In this document: positions 29,049-37,682 of the stretch, piece by piece | How positions within the stretch are numbered: the first letter of the stretch is position 1 | Layout: the number at the start of each line of letters is the position of its first letter | NCBI RefSeq assembly: GCF_035918395.1 | Contig: NZ_CP142362.1 | Coordinates: 2,455,501-2,519,500, forward strand | DNA: 64,000 bases | From: Mycolicibacterium sp. ND9-15 | Lineage (GTDB): Bacteria > Actinomycetota > Actinomycetes > Mycobacteriales > Mycobacteriaceae | Direction: 5' to 3' | Notes under the pieces: generated by a model | What the model was told of the DNA's origin: nothing | Seen by the model: only the letters and a program-made list of their open reading frames with translations | The model's database searches: none | Position numbers and translations under genes: made by a program

Positions 29049-30212
29049 ATGGCCAAGTTGCGCTTCGGATACTTCATCGCACCGTTTCACCGTGCCGGGA
29101 CCAACCCGACGCTTGCAATCCAGCGCGACCTGGAACTCGTCGAGCACCTCGACGCGCTCGGCTTCGACGAGGCCTGGATCGGCGAACACCACTCGGCGGG
29201 CAGCGAGATCATCAGCTCGCCGGAGGTGTTCATCGCCGCGGCCGCCCAGCGCGCCAAGCGGATCCGGTTCGGCACCGGTGTCATCTCGCTGGCGTACCAC
29301 AACCCGCTGTGGACGGCCGATCGGTTGATGCTGCTCGACCACCTCACGCACGGCCGGATCATCGGCGGCATGGGACCCGGCTCGCTTCCCACCGACTCGG
29401 CGATGATCGGCCTGACGCCCACCGACACCCGCGAACTGCTGGAGACCAACCTCGACATCGTCGTCCGGCTGCTCGCCGGGCAGACCGTCTCGGCCAAGAC
29501 TCCCACACACGAATTGTTCGATGCGCGGCTGCAACTCGCGCCCTATTCGGAGGGCGGCATCCCGCTGGCCGTCGCCGCGGTGGCTTCGCCGACCGGGGCG
29601 CGGCTCGCGGGTAAGCACGGCATCGGCCTGCTGTCGATCGGCGCGACGCTCGTCGTCGAGGGCTTCGACGCGCTCGCACACCACTGGGGCATCGCCGAAG
29701 AACGCGCGGCCGCGTTCGGCACCACCGTCGACCGAAGAAACTGGTCGCTGGTCTGCCCCATGCACATCGCCGAGACCGACGAGCAGGCGCGCGCCGACGT
29801 CCGCTTCGGTATCGAGCCGTGGTTCGAGTACTTCCAGAAGGTCGCGGCGTTCCCGCAGATGACCATTCCCGGCGACCGCATCGACGACATGATCGACATC
29901 ATCAACAACGCGGGCGCCGGCGTCATCGGTACGCCCGAACGGGCCCGCGCGCAGGTGCAGCGGCTATGGGACCAGTCCGGCGGCTTCGGGTGCATGCTGC
30001 AGATGGGCCACGAATGGGCCAACCCGGCGGCCACCAGACGCTCCGCGGAGTTGTTCGCCGCCGAGGTCATCCCGCACTTCCAGGGCCAGGCCCAGCCGAC
30101 GCTGGACGCCGCGGCGCGGGCCCGCGATGTGCGCGAAGACCTGGCCCAGACACAGCTCAACGCGATCGACCACATGACCAAGAAGTACGAGGACGAGAAG
30201 GGCTCGACGTAG
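29049..30212 (+). CDS. LLM-class flavin-dependent monooxygenase
   Basis: This 387-aa luciferase-like protein shows the TIM-barrel features of the class: FDEAWIGEHHSAGSEI near residue 38, RIRFGTGVISLAYHNP and DHLTHGRIIGGMGPGS. It resembles the alkanal or limonene-type monooxygenases, which use reduced FMN supplied by a separate reductase. A reductase is not adjacent. The gene is convergent with ptpB, 7 bp away. The substrate is unknown. Confidence 0.88.
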   Translation: MAKLRFGYFIAPFHRAGTNPTLAIQRDLELVEHLDALGFDEAWIGEHHSAGSEIISSPEVFIAAAAQRAKRIRFGTGVISLAYHNPLWTADRLMLLDHLTHGRIIGGMGPGSLPTDSAMIGLTPTDTRELLETNLDIVVRLLAGQTVSAKTPTHELFDARLQLAPYSEGGIPLAVAAVASPTGARLAGKHGIGLLSIGATLVVEGFDALAHHWGIAEERAAAFGTTVDRRNWSLVCPMHIAETDEQARADVRFGIEPWFEYFQKVAAFPQMTIPGDRIDDMIDIINNAGAGVIGTPERARAQVQRLWDQSGGFGCMLQMGHEWANPAATRRSAELFAAEVIPHFQGQAQPTLDAAARARDVREDLAQTQLNAIDHMTKKYEDEKGST

Positions 30213-30219
30213 TCGGCCG

Positions 30220-31023
30220 TCAGGTCAGGAGTTGGACGCGCAGCCGTCGCACCTGGTCGTCCCGCACTCCGACGGCCCCGAGATAGCCGCGCAGCGAGCC
30301 GTAGTTCTTTACGATCGAGCGGCGAGCGGTCTCCAGGTACTCTTCGCGCACGCCGAGCACCTCCTCCGTGAGTCGCGCCTCGGCGAACGTGACGATCTCG
30401 TCGGTGCTGTTCTCGGACCTGTCGCGGATCGAGGAGAGGATGCTGTCGCGAAGACGGGACACCGCCTCATTGCTGCGAAGAAAATCGGACACGATCGCGT
30501 CGCGATCCACGCCGACCGCCTCGAGTACCGTCGCGACCGTGAACCCGGTGCGGTCTTTGCCGGCGAAGCAGTGGGTAATGACCGGGCGCTGGCCGGCCAA
30601 CATTGAAATGACTTGCCGCACAGCAAGATGTGCGCCCGGCAGTGTCGGGAACCGCTGGTACTCCTCGACCATGAACCGGCTCGCGGCGACGGTGACGTCC
30701 TCGTCGTCGGGCTTTTCGGACATCATGCGCTGGAAGCTCTGCTCGTGGGGCGCCTCGGCCCCGGGCTTGGCCAACTCGTGGAACGGCAACCGGTGGATCG
30801 CGACGCCCTCGGGCACCTGCCCCGGCCCCCGACGCTCGACCTCGCGTTCCGAGCGCAGGTCGGCGACATCGGTGATGCCGAGTCGACGCAGTAGGTCGCG
30901 GCCGGTGTCATCGAGTCCGCTCAGCTCGCTGGACCGGAAGAACCGTCCCGGCGCGATCCCGGTCTCCTCGGCGATGTCGCGGAAGTTCCACGCCCCCGAC
31001 AGGGCGTCAGGGTTGCCGGGCAC
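30220..31023 (-). CDS. ptpB: PtpB, tyrosine/lipid phosphatase
   Basis: This 267-aa protein matches PtpB of mycobacteria: GAWNFRDIAEETG at the N-terminus, FRSSELS, ADLRSEREV, and the active-site P-loop HCFAGKDRTG with Cys152 as nucleophile. The second-Asp form of the P-loop (KDR) is typical of PtpB, which acts on phosphotyrosine, phosphoserine and phosphoinositides. PtpB is a secreted virulence factor in M. tuberculosis; orthologues occur in environmental species. No classic signal peptide is visible. The GTG at 31023 abuts the fadE2 TAG stop, so both are on one transcript. Confidence 0.92.
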   Translation of the reverse strand: MPGNPDALSGAWNFRDIAEETGIAPGRFFRSSELSGLDDTGRDLLRRLGITDVADLRSEREVERRGPGQVPEGVAIHRLPFHELAKPGAEAPHEQSFQRMMSEKPDDEDVTVAASRFMVEEYQRFPTLPGAHLAVRQVISMLAGQRPVITHCFAGKDRTGFTVATVLEAVGVDRDAIVSDFLRSNEAVSRLRDSILSSIRDRSENSTDEIVTFAEARLTEEVLGVREEYLETARRSIVKNYGSLRGYLGAVGVRDDQVRRLRVQLLT

Positions 31024-32337
31024 CTACCCGGCCCCTCCGGTCGCCGCATGATCCGATTGGCGGCTCGCCGCATGATCCGATTGGCGGCTCGCCGCATGAT
31101 CCGATTGGCGGCTCGCCGCCGAAGCGAGAGCGCTTTTCTCCCTGCCCAATTCGGCTCGCGCAATGGTGCGCATGTGCACCTCATCGGGCCCGTCGAACAG
31201 CCGCATCGCGCGGTGCCAGCTGTACAGCCGGGCCAGCGGGAAGTCGTCGCTGACACCCGCCCCGCCGTGCACCTGGATGGCGCGGTCGATCACATCGCAC
31301 GCCACCTGCGGAGCGACGGCCTTGATCTGGGCCACCTGCACCTGGGTGTCTTTGCTCTTGTTGCCGTGCTGGTCGATGGTCCACGCTGCCTTGTGGCAGA
31401 GCAGCCGGGCCTGGTCGAGCTCGTTTCGCGACTTGGCGATCGACTCGCGCACCACGCCCTGTTCGGCCAGCGGCTTGCCGAACGCCACCCGCTTCTGCAC
31501 CCGGTCGATCATCAGTGCCAGTGCACGCTCGGCCGCGCCCAGCGCCCGCATGCAGTGGTGGATGCGGCCCGGGCCCAGCCGAGCCTGGGCGATCGCGAAC
31601 CCGCTGCCCTCTTCGTGCAGCAGGTTCGCCGTGGGCACCCGGACGTTGTCGAAGACGATCTCGCAGTGCCCGTGCTGATCCTGCCAGCCGAACACCGGCA
31701 GCGATCGCTGGATGTCCACGCCCGGGGTGTCGGTGGGCACCAGGATCATCGACTGTTGCTGGTGGCTGGCCGCGTCGGGGTTGGTCCGGCCCATCACGAT
31801 CATGATCTTGCAGCGCGGGTCGGCGGCCCCGGTGATCCACCACTTACGCCCGTTGATGACGTAGTCGTCCCCGTCGCGCAGCATCGTGGTCTCGATGTTG
31901 CGGGCGTCCGAGGAGGCGACCGCCGGTTCGGTCATCGCGAAGGCGCTGCGGATCTCGCCCGCCAGCAGCGGTTCGAGCCATTGCTTGCGCTGGGCCTCGT
32001 TGGCGAACAGATGCAGCGTTTCCATGTTTCCGGTGTCGGGCGCCGCGCAGTTGGTGGCCTCCGGCGCGATCTCCATGCTCCAGCCCGTCAGCTCGGCCAG
32101 CTGGGCATACTCGAGGTTGGTCAAACCGGACTCGGCGGGCAGGAACAGGTTCCACAGCCCCCGTTCCCTGGCGATCTTCTTGAGGTCCTCGACTACCGGC
32201 GGGACGGTGTGGTCCTTGGGCCCGGCCTCCTCGCGGTAGCGGTGGTAATCAGCCTCCGCGGGAAAGACGAACTCCGTCATGAAAGCGGTCAGGCGGTTGT
32301 GGTAGTCCTTAGCCTTGGCCGACAGCGCGAAGTCCAT
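31024..32337 (-). CDS. fadE2: FadE2, acyl-CoA dehydrogenase of the ACAD10/11 type
   Basis: This 437-aa flavoprotein resembles FadE2 (Rv0154c) and the ACAD10/11 group: PAESGLTNLEYAQLAELTG, MTEPAVASSDARNIET, and the C-terminal ARLYSWHRAMRLFDGPDEVH, where Asp replaces the usual catalytic Glu. I use ATG 32337 (MDFALSAKAKDYH). A TATCGT box ends 7 nt before it, so the start is probably leaderless. The last 30 residues are three copies of an 8-aa unit (ASRQSDHA) made by a 24-bp tandem repeat, which extends the protein past the family's normal end. The next gene, ptpB, starts at the very next base. Confidence 0.9.
   Translation of the reverse strand: MDFALSAKAKDYHNRLTAFMTEFVFPAEADYHRYREEAGPKDHTVPPVVEDLKKIARERGLWNLFLPAESGLTNLEYAQLAELTGWSMEIAPEATNCAAPDTGNMETLHLFANEAQRKQWLEPLLAGEIRSAFAMTEPAVASSDARNIETTMLRDGDDYVINGRKWWITGAADPRCKIMIVMGRTNPDAASHQQQSMILVPTDTPGVDIQRSLPVFGWQDQHGHCEIVFDNVRVPTANLLHEEGSGFAIAQARLGPGRIHHCMRALGAAERALALMIDRVQKRVAFGKPLAEQGVVRESIAKSRNELDQARLLCHKAAWTIDQHGNKSKDTQVQVAQIKAVAPQVACDVIDRAIQVHGGAGVSDDFPLARLYSWHRAMRLFDGPDEVHMRTIARAELGREKSALASAASRQSDHAASRQSDHAASRQSDHAATGGAG
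31041..31118 (-). repeat. 24-bp tandem repeat, about 3.25 copies, at the fadE2/ptpB junction
   Basis: Units at 31041-31064, 31065-31088 and 31089-31112 are identical, and a partial copy follows. On the minus strand each unit encodes ASRQSDHA, so the length keeps the fadE2 frame whatever the copy number. It lies 18 bp upstream of the ptpB start. Confidence 0.85.
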
Positions 32338-32344
32338 GCCAGCC

Positions 32345-32350
32345 ACGATA
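32345..32350 (-). promoter_or_regulatory. -10 box TATCGT for fadE2
   Basis: Read on the minus strand, TATCGT ends 7 nt before ATG 32337. Confidence 0.5.
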
Positions 32351-32360
32351 TGTCACCCCG

Positions 32361-32618
32361 TCAGACCGGCTTGTGCTGCGTCGGGCTTTGCCCGGACTCC
32401 CATTTCGCCTCGAGGGAACGGGTGACGAGGGCGCCGGCCGGGTACTCGACTTGAAACGTCGTGCCGGCGTCGACCTCGTAGGTGACCAGGCAGCCGCCGT
32501 CGGCGCCGTCCTTGTGGACCACCTTGCACGGGACGGGCTCTGCGTCGCCGCGGTCGACGAGGACGACGTCGCCAGGGGCGACATCTTCGATGGGGTCGTT
32601 CTCGCTGATGTCGGACAC
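32361..32618 (-). CDS. Small protein of unknown function (85 aa)
   Basis: This 85-aa acidic protein has no signal peptide or membrane helix. It contains short beta-like stretches (VAPGDVVLVDRGDAEPV, LVTYEVDAGTTFQVEYPAG), suggesting a small beta-barrel. The GTG start at 32618 has its GGGGAG directly against it, which does not work as a ribosome site. TACCGT ends 7 nt upstream, so the start is most likely leaderless. It is divergent from ahpC and shares the 167-bp region that holds the inverted repeat at 32652-32680. Confidence 0.65.
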   Translation of the reverse strand: MSDISENDPIEDVAPGDVVLVDRGDAEPVPCKVVHKDGADGGCLVTYEVDAGTTFQVEYPAGALVTRSLEAKWESGQSPTQHKPV

Positions 32619-32625
32619 CTCCCCT

Positions 32626-32631
32626 ACGGTA
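32626..32631 (-). promoter_or_regulatory. -10 box TACCGT for the 85-aa gene
   Basis: Read on the minus strand, TACCGT ends 7 nt before the GTG at 32618. Confidence 0.5.
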
Positions 32632-32651
32632 GCAACGCCTTGGCGGCTCGA

Positions 32652-32680
32652 CGAAATAGGCTGAAAGCGAACCTATTTCG
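32652..32680 (+). promoter_or_regulatory. Inverted repeat in the ahpC upstream region
   Basis: CGAAATAGG (32652-32660) and CCTATTTCG (32672-32680) are perfect complements 11 nt apart, 106 bp before ahpC and 34 bp before the divergent 85-aa gene. The arms are AT-rich for this genome. It is a strong operator candidate. No oxyR gene, the usual neighbour of ahpC, is present. Confidence 0.55.
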
Positions 32681-32785
32681 TAGCGACGTGTGGCCACAAT
32701 CACGTTCGTTGGGCTTGTCTTCGCAGGCCAAGACGCGCAGAATTGGACTGAATCCAAACTAAACGACAAGGATGGTGTACTAGCG

Positions 32786-33373
32786 ATGGCATTGTTGACG
32801 ATCGGTGACCAATTCCCCAGCTACGACATGGCGGCGGTGGTCGGCGGTGATCTGTCCGAGGTCGATGCCAAGCAACCCGACGACTACTTCACCCGCGTGA
32901 CCAGCGAGGACAACGAGGGCAAGTGGCGGATCGTCTTCTTCTGGCCCAAGGACTTCACCTTCGTGTGCCCGACGGAGATCGCGGCGTTCGGCAAGCTCAA
33001 CGATGATTTCGAGGACCGCGACGCGAAGGTGATCGGGGTGTCCGTCGACAACGAGTTCGTTCACTTCCAGTGGCGCGCCCAGCACGATGACCTCAAGAAG
33101 CTGCCGTTCCCGATGGCTTCCGACCTCAAGCGTGAGCTGGCGCTGGCCACCGGCGTGCTCAACGACGACGGTGTCGCCGACCGGGCGACCTTCATCGTCG
33201 ACCCCAACAACGAGATCCAGTTCGTGTCGGTGACCGCCGGGTCCGTGGGCCGCAATGTCGACGAGGTGCTGCGGGTGCTCGACGCGCTGCAGTCCGACGA
33301 GCTGTGCGCATGCAACTGGAAGAAGGGCGATCCCACGATCAAGCCGGCCGAGCTGCTGGCCGAGGCGGTGTGA
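32786..33373 (+). CDS. ahpC: AhpC, alkyl hydroperoxide reductase (peroxiredoxin)
   Basis: This 195-aa protein is a 2-Cys peroxiredoxin. Peroxidatic Cys61 is in DFTFVCPTE, and the CAC pair Cys174/Cys176 near the C-terminus is specific to mycobacterial AhpC. It reduces organic peroxides and peroxynitrite and is re-reduced by AhpD, encoded just after it. An upstream in-frame start exists at 32690, but [11 protein letters not shown] at 32786 is the conserved N-terminus and has AAGGATGG upstream. Confidence 0.95.
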   Translation: MALLTIGDQFPSYDMAAVVGGDLSEVDAKQPDDYFTRVTSEDNEGKWRIVFFWPKDFTFVCPTEIAAFGKLNDDFEDRDAKVIGVSVDNEFVHFQWRAQHDDLKKLPFPMASDLKRELALATGVLNDDGVADRATFIVDPNNEIQFVSVTAGSVGRNVDEVLRVLDALQSDELCACNWKKGDPTIKPAELLAEAV

Positions 33374-33375
33374 CC

Positions 33376-33909
33376 GTGAGCATCGACAACATCAAGGAAG
33401 CGCTGCCCGAATACGCCAAGGATCTGAAGCTGAACTTCGGCAGCATCGTCAGGACCACCGAGCTGTCCGAAGAACAGCTATGGGGCGCGTTGGTGGCGAC
33501 CGCCGCCGCGACCAAGTCCGAGCGGCTGCTGCGCGAGATCGCCGAGGACGCACTCGACGTCCTCAGCGAGGAGGCCTACAACGCGGCCCTCGGCGCGGCC
33601 GCGATCATGGGGATGAACAACGTGTTCTACCGCACCAAGGGCCAGCTCGACGGCGCCTATGACGATCTCCGGGCGGGCCTGCGGATGAACATCATCGGCA
33701 ACCCCGGTGTCGCGAAGGAGCACTTCGAGCTGTGGTCGTTGGCGGCGTCGGCGATCAACGGATGCGGCAACTGCGTGGCGGCGCACGAGAAGACGCTCCG
33801 TGACGCCGAGGTGTCGCGGACGGCGATTTTCGAGGCGATCCGCCTGGCAGCGATCGTCTCCGGCGTCGCTCAGGCGTTGCAGACCGCCGACGTACTGACC
33901 GCGGTTTAG
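33376..33909 (+). CDS. ahpD: AhpD, alkylhydroperoxidase/AhpC reductase
   Basis: This 177-aa protein is all helical and has the CxxC centre [11 protein letters not shown] with Cys130, Cys133 and His137 in the family positions. AhpD passes electrons from lipoamide-linked SucB and Lpd to AhpC. I use GTG 33376 ([16 protein letters not shown]), two bases after the ahpC stop; a GTG at 33370 also exists. A strong terminator follows at 33921-33951, so ahpCD forms a two-gene operon. Confidence 0.95.
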   Translation: MSIDNIKEALPEYAKDLKLNFGSIVRTTELSEEQLWGALVATAAATKSERLLREIAEDALDVLSEEAYNAALGAAAIMGMNNVFYRTKGQLDGAYDDLRAGLRMNIIGNPGVAKEHFELWSLAASAINGCGNCVAAHEKTLRDAEVSRTAIFEAIRLAAIVSGVAQALQTADVLTAV

Positions 33910-33920
33910 GAACCAAGCAC

Positions 33921-33951
33921 AAGAGCGGGGCACCTGTGGTGCCCCGCTCTT
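33921..33951 (+). terminator. Rho-independent-type hairpin after ahpD
   Basis: Fourteen-base arms (AAGAGCGGGGCACC and its complement) close a 3-nt loop at 33935-33937, followed by TT. It lies between convergent genes and probably ends both transcripts. Confidence 0.85.
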
Positions 33952-33967
33952 TGCTGTCCGTAGAGAA

Positions 33968-34210
33968 TCAGGGGTGCCAGCTCGGCTGCACGATCTGCAG
34001 GTGGTCGACGCGGTGGCCACGTGATCCCGACTGACCCGATGGAGCCGTGTGGGACGGCGCCGCGACGATTCCCGGCCGCGGCGTGTTGTCGGGCGAGTAG
34101 GTGCCGGCGTTCGCGGCACCGGCGAAACCGAGCGCCCCAGCGACGATCCCGGCTGCGACGATCGGCAGTGCGAAGTGGCGAGCGACGCGGCGAGTGGTGT
34201 TGGTGGTCAT
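33968..34210 (-). CDS. Small exported protein, unknown function
   Basis: This 80-aa protein has a basic start (TTNTTRRVARHF), a hydrophobic core (ALPIVAAGIVAGALGFAG) and a signal-peptidase site after AANA near residue 35. The mature 45 residues (GTYSPDNTPRP to the end) are Pro/Ser/His-rich and probably unfolded. AGGAG lies 8 nt before ATG 34210. The gene is convergent with ahpD and shares its terminator hairpin. Function is unknown. Confidence 0.7.
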   Translation of the reverse strand: MTTNTTRRVARHFALPIVAAGIVAGALGFAGAANAGTYSPDNTPRPGIVAAPSHTAPSGQSGSRGHRVDHLQIVQPSWHP

Positions 34211-34386
34211 TTCGAATTCTCCTGTGGCAGTTGTTTGTTGTTCCGTCCGCCGGTCTGTCTCGGCGATGACTCAAGACTGGTGCAGCCCAGGCGCGCTGTA
34301 TGTCGGGCGAACGGTGGTCGAACCGGATGAATCCGGTGTCCCCCAATCGGCGGAAACGAGGCGGCCGCTATGCCAAGCTGAAATGC

Positions 34387-35040
34387 GTGGCGACGGGCTT
34401 CACCAGCGAAAAGGTGCGGGTGGTGGTGGGTGATGACCACCCGATGTTTCGCGACGGCGTGGTCCGTGCGCTGGTCTCCAGCGGTCAGATCGAGGTGGTG
34501 GCCGAGGCCGACGACGGGATGACGGCGCTCGCTGCGATCCGCTCGCACACGCCGCAGGTCGCGCTGCTCGACTACCGGATGCCCGGGATGGACGGCGCCG
34601 AGGTGGCCGCCGCGGTGTTGCGCGACGAACTACCCACCCGGGTGCTGCTCGTCTCGGCGCACGACGAGTCGGCGATCGTCTACCAAGCGCTGCAGAACGG
34701 CGCGGCGGGATTTCTGCCCAAGGAGTCGACCCGCTCCGAACTCGTGGCTGCGGTTCTCGACTGCGCCAAGGGTCGCGACGTGGTCGCGCCGCGGCTGGCC
34801 GCCGGATTGGCCGGCGAGATCCGCAAGCGCGCCGAGCCCGAAGGCCCAGTGCTCAGCTCGCGAGAACGCGAGGTGCTCAACCTGATCGCGTCCGGCACCA
34901 GCATTCCGGCGATGGCCAAGCAGCTGTATCTGGCCCCATCGACCGTGAAGACCCACGTCCAGCGGCTCTACGAGAAGCTCGGCGTCAACGACCGTGGCGC
35001 CGCCGTCGCCGAGGCGATGCGCCGCAAGCTGTTGAACTAA
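34387..35040 (+). CDS. NarL/LuxR-type response regulator
   Basis: This 217-aa regulator has an N-terminal receiver domain with DD at 13-14 (VVVGDDHPMF), phospho-acceptor Asp62 in LLDYRMPGMDG and a conserved Lys in LPKESTRSEL. A C-terminal GerE helix-turn-helix follows (LSSREREVLNLIASG, YLAPSTVKTHVQRLYEKL). I place the start at GTG 34387; an ATG at 34300 would add 29 residues not usual for the family. It abuts the kinase gene (TAA then ATG), so the two form a two-component pair. Confidence 0.88.
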   Translation: MATGFTSEKVRVVVGDDHPMFRDGVVRALVSSGQIEVVAEADDGMTALAAIRSHTPQVALLDYRMPGMDGAEVAAAVLRDELPTRVLLVSAHDESAIVYQALQNGAAGFLPKESTRSELVAAVLDCAKGRDVVAPRLAAGLAGEIRKRAEPEGPVLSSREREVLNLIASGTSIPAMAKQLYLAPSTVKTHVQRLYEKLGVNDRGAAVAEAMRRKLLN

Positions 35041-36225
35041 ATGGACCGCATCGCAAGCTTCTTCGCCGCAGAACCTGTGCGCGTCACCGCGGTTCTACGG
35101 CTGCCGCTGATCGCGCTCGTCGGCGCATTGGTGTGGATCTGGGACGTCGACCACTGGCTACCCGGCTTCTACGCCGCTGTGCTGGGGGTCTGGGCGACCG
35201 CCGCAGTGCTGTGGCTGGTGATGGTTCTTCGCGGACCGGTGCCCCGGTGGGCGGACTGGGCGTCGACCGGGGTCGACGTCCTCGTCATCGTCGTCTTATG
35301 CCTGGTGTCCGGGGGCGCGACCGCGGCGTTGCTGCCGGTGTTCTTCCTGCTGCCGATCGCGGTGGCGTTCCAGGACCGGCCGACGTTGACCGCGCTGCTC
35401 GGAACCGGTACGGCGATCGCATATCTGGCGGTGTGGATCGTCTACTCCAAACGCGACGATTCGGTCGGCCTGCCGGATGTCGTCTACACGCAGTTCGGCT
35501 TCCTGCTGTGGTCCGCCGCGGCGACGACCGCGCTCTGTGCGGTGCTGGTGCGCCGCCAAGCGCGCGTGCTGCGCCTGCAGGAGGTGCGGCGCCAGTTGGT
35601 GTCCGAAGCGATGCAGGCCGACGAGCGGCACAACCGAGAGGTCGCCGAGCATCTGCACGACGGACCCCTGCAGACACTGCTTGCGGCGCACTTGGACCTC
35701 GACGAGGTCCGTGAACGCGCCGGCGATCCCGCGCTCGACGCGGTGCACACCGCGCTGCAGCAGACCGCTGCCGCGCTGCGCTCGACGGTGACCGAACTGC
35801 ACCCGCAGGTCCTCGCTCAGCTCGGGCTGACCCCTGCGGTGCGAGAGTTGTTGCGGCAGTTCGAGTCCCGCGGCAACTACGTCGTCGATGCGGATCTCGA
35901 CGATGTCGGCAAGCCCGAGTCGCAGCAGCTGCTGTACCGGGCGGCGCGGGAACTGCTTGCCAACATCCACAAGCACGCCGGCGCGACCGCGGTGCGGGTC
36001 GGCCTGTCACGCCGTGGGGACCGAATCGTGTTGACCGTGACCGACGACGGCAAGGGATTCGACCCGTCGATGCTCGAACAGTACGTCGCAGACGGCCATA
36101 TCGGGTTGGGCTCGCTGCTGGCCCGGTTCGGTGCGATGGGCGGGTCGATGCAGGTGAGCTCCGAGGACGGCTACGGAACGCAGGTCACGGTCACTTCGCC
36201 GCCGGAGCCTGCGGTCAAGAAGTGA
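35041..36225 (+). CDS. Sensor histidine kinase (HisKA_3 type)
   Basis: This 394-aa protein has five or so membrane helices in residues 15-170, with almost no periplasmic domain, so it probably senses something in or near the membrane. A HisKA_3 dimerisation domain follows with His206 in EHLHDGPLQ and a HATPase_c domain with TDDGKGF. It begins at the base after the response-regulator stop. Its 3' end overlaps the convergent acyl-CoA dehydrogenase gene by 11 bp. The signal is unknown; the setting between ahpCD and pntAB hints at redox or membrane stress. Confidence 0.88.
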   Translation: MDRIASFFAAEPVRVTAVLRLPLIALVGALVWIWDVDHWLPGFYAAVLGVWATAAVLWLVMVLRGPVPRWADWASTGVDVLVIVVLCLVSGGATAALLPVFFLLPIAVAFQDRPTLTALLGTGTAIAYLAVWIVYSKRDDSVGLPDVVYTQFGFLLWSAAATTALCAVLVRRQARVLRLQEVRRQLVSEAMQADERHNREVAEHLHDGPLQTLLAAHLDLDEVRERAGDPALDAVHTALQQTAAALRSTVTELHPQVLAQLGLTPAVRELLRQFESRGNYVVDADLDDVGKPESQQLLYRAARELLANIHKHAGATAVRVGLSRRGDRIVLTVTDDGKGFDPSMLEQYVADGHIGLGSLLARFGAMGGSMQVSSEDGYGTQVTVTSPPEPAVKK

Positions 36226-37354
36226 GCCCGCGGGCGATGACGAGGCGCTGAATCTGGTTGGTGCCCTCGAAGATCTGGGTGATCTTCGCTTCGCGCATGT
36301 ATCGCTCGACTCGGTAATCGCGGGTGTAGCCCGCGCCCCCGAACACCTGCACGGCGTCGGTGGTGACCTGCATCGCGGCGTCAGTGGCGATGAGTTTGGC
36401 CACGCTCGCCTGTTGGGAGTAGGGTCGGCCCAGATCACGCCGTCGCGCCGCGTCCAGATACGTCGCACGCGCGCTGGCGGTCGCGGCCGCCATGTCAGCC
36501 AACAGGAATCCCAGGCCCTGATGATCGATGATCTTGCGCCCGAACGTGGTTCGCTCGTTGGCGTAGGCGACGGCCTCGTCGAGGGCGGCCTGCGCCAGTC
36601 CGGTCGCGACCGCGGCGATGCCCAACCGCCCGGAATCCAGTGCGGAGAAAGCGATCTGCAAACCCTGGCCCTCCTCGCCGATCAATCGGTCCGCATCGAT
36701 GTGAGCGTCCTGGTAGAACGCCGAGGTGGTCGGGATGGCGTGCAGGCCCATCTTCTCCTCGGGCTTGCCGAAGGTGAGCCCGGGCAGATCACCGGGCACG
36801 AGGAAGCACGAAATACCCCGCGACCCTTCGCCTGTCCGGGCGAACAGGGTGTAGAAGTCGGCGCGCCCGCCGTGGGTGATCCAGGACTTGGAGCCGTTGA
36901 GTGTATAGCCGCCTTCGGTTCTGACCGCGGCGCACCGCAGCGCCGCCGCGTCGGAACCCGCCTGCGGCTCGGACAGGCTGTAGGCGCCGATCTGCTCTCC
37001 CGAGAGCATCCTGGGGAGCCATCGCCGCTTCTGCTCGTCGGTGCCGAATCCCAGCAGCGGATGCGACGACAGGCTGTGCACGCTCACCGCGACCGCGACC
37101 GCCGCCCAGCGCGCCGCAAGTTCCTCGAGCACCTGGAGGTACACCTCGTAGGGTTGGCCGCCGCCACCCCATTCCTCGGGCTGCGGCAGGCTCAGCAGGC
37201 CGGCTGCGCCCAACTGAGCCATCACGCCTTCGGGATAGCGTTCGGCGCTCTCGTGGTCGTCGACGATCGGGTCGAGCACCTTGTCGGCGATGTCGCGGGT
37301 GAGCGCGATCAGGTCCTCTGCGTCAGCGGAAGGCAACAACCGGTCGACCGTCAT
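36215..37354 (-). CDS. Acyl-CoA dehydrogenase (FadE family)
   Basis: This 379-aa enzyme has the standard short-chain acyl-CoA dehydrogenase features: SLSEPQAGSDAAA, NGSKSWITHGG, DHQGLGFLLADM, and the catalytic Glu in ITQIFEGTNQIQRL. I start it at ATG 37354 (MTVDRLLPS); a longer start 66 bp upstream has no support. It is probably a housekeeping FAD-dependent beta-oxidation enzyme for short or branched acyl-CoA. The 3' end overlaps the kinase gene. Confidence 0.88.
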   Translation of the reverse strand: MTVDRLLPSADAEDLIALTRDIADKVLDPIVDDHESAERYPEGVMAQLGAAGLLSLPQPEEWGGGGQPYEVYLQVLEELAARWAAVAVAVSVHSLSSHPLLGFGTDEQKRRWLPRMLSGEQIGAYSLSEPQAGSDAAALRCAAVRTEGGYTLNGSKSWITHGGRADFYTLFARTGEGSRGISCFLVPGDLPGLTFGKPEEKMGLHAIPTTSAFYQDAHIDADRLIGEEGQGLQIAFSALDSGRLGIAAVATGLAQAALDEAVAYANERTTFGRKIIDHQGLGFLLADMAAATASARATYLDAARRRDLGRPYSQQASVAKLIATDAAMQVTTDAVQVFGGAGYTRDYRVERYMREAKITQIFEGTNQIQRLVIARGLTS

Positions 37355-37428
37355 GCACCGAACATTAGGCAATCCGGCGAGGCGCCCGCGATCAGGGCAC
37401 TGTTCAGTCTGCGTTTTCACCAGGCGGT

Positions 37429-37580
37429 GAAGTACAGTCCCATCGCCGCGGTCCCGCGAGCAGCATCCACGACGCGAGGATGCGGTCGATCCACGCCCCG
37501 GGCGCGCCGGGCATGAAGTTCCGGATCGGAATTACCGCGAACAGCGTCGCCGCGTACCACGTGTGGCTGCATCGAGGGCA
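37429..37580 (-). pseudogene. Remnant of a DUF4436-like membrane protein gene
   Basis: On the minus strand one frame reads TLFAVIPIRNFMPGAPGAWID and then RILASWMLLAG. The neighbouring frame continues GTAAMGLYFTAW and a stop. From memory, DUF4436 proteins of mycobacteria end in a similar R-N-x-x-PGAP segment, a last helix, and a short W-ending tail. The frame break after LLAG and the absence of the rest of the gene indicate a decayed fragment. This fills most of the 328-bp gap between the dehydrogenase and pntB. Confidence 0.35.
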
Positions 37581-37682
37581 TTGCGCTCCACCAGGCGGCC
37601 AAGTTTCCGCAGCGTTGCCAATGACCTCGCGCGGCGAATTCGACACCGCGGACGACCGGGGGATCGCGCCGATGCGAAAAAT

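Noticed and set aside
31041..31118. Possible CRISPR array
   Set aside because: The repeats are direct and head-to-tail with no spacers, and no cas genes are near. The same holds for 56710-56823.
31048..32454. A 468-codon plus-strand frame over fadE2
   Set aside because: It is antisense to a clear acyl-CoA dehydrogenase and starts inside the 24-bp repeat; its composition is typical of a GC-rich shadow.
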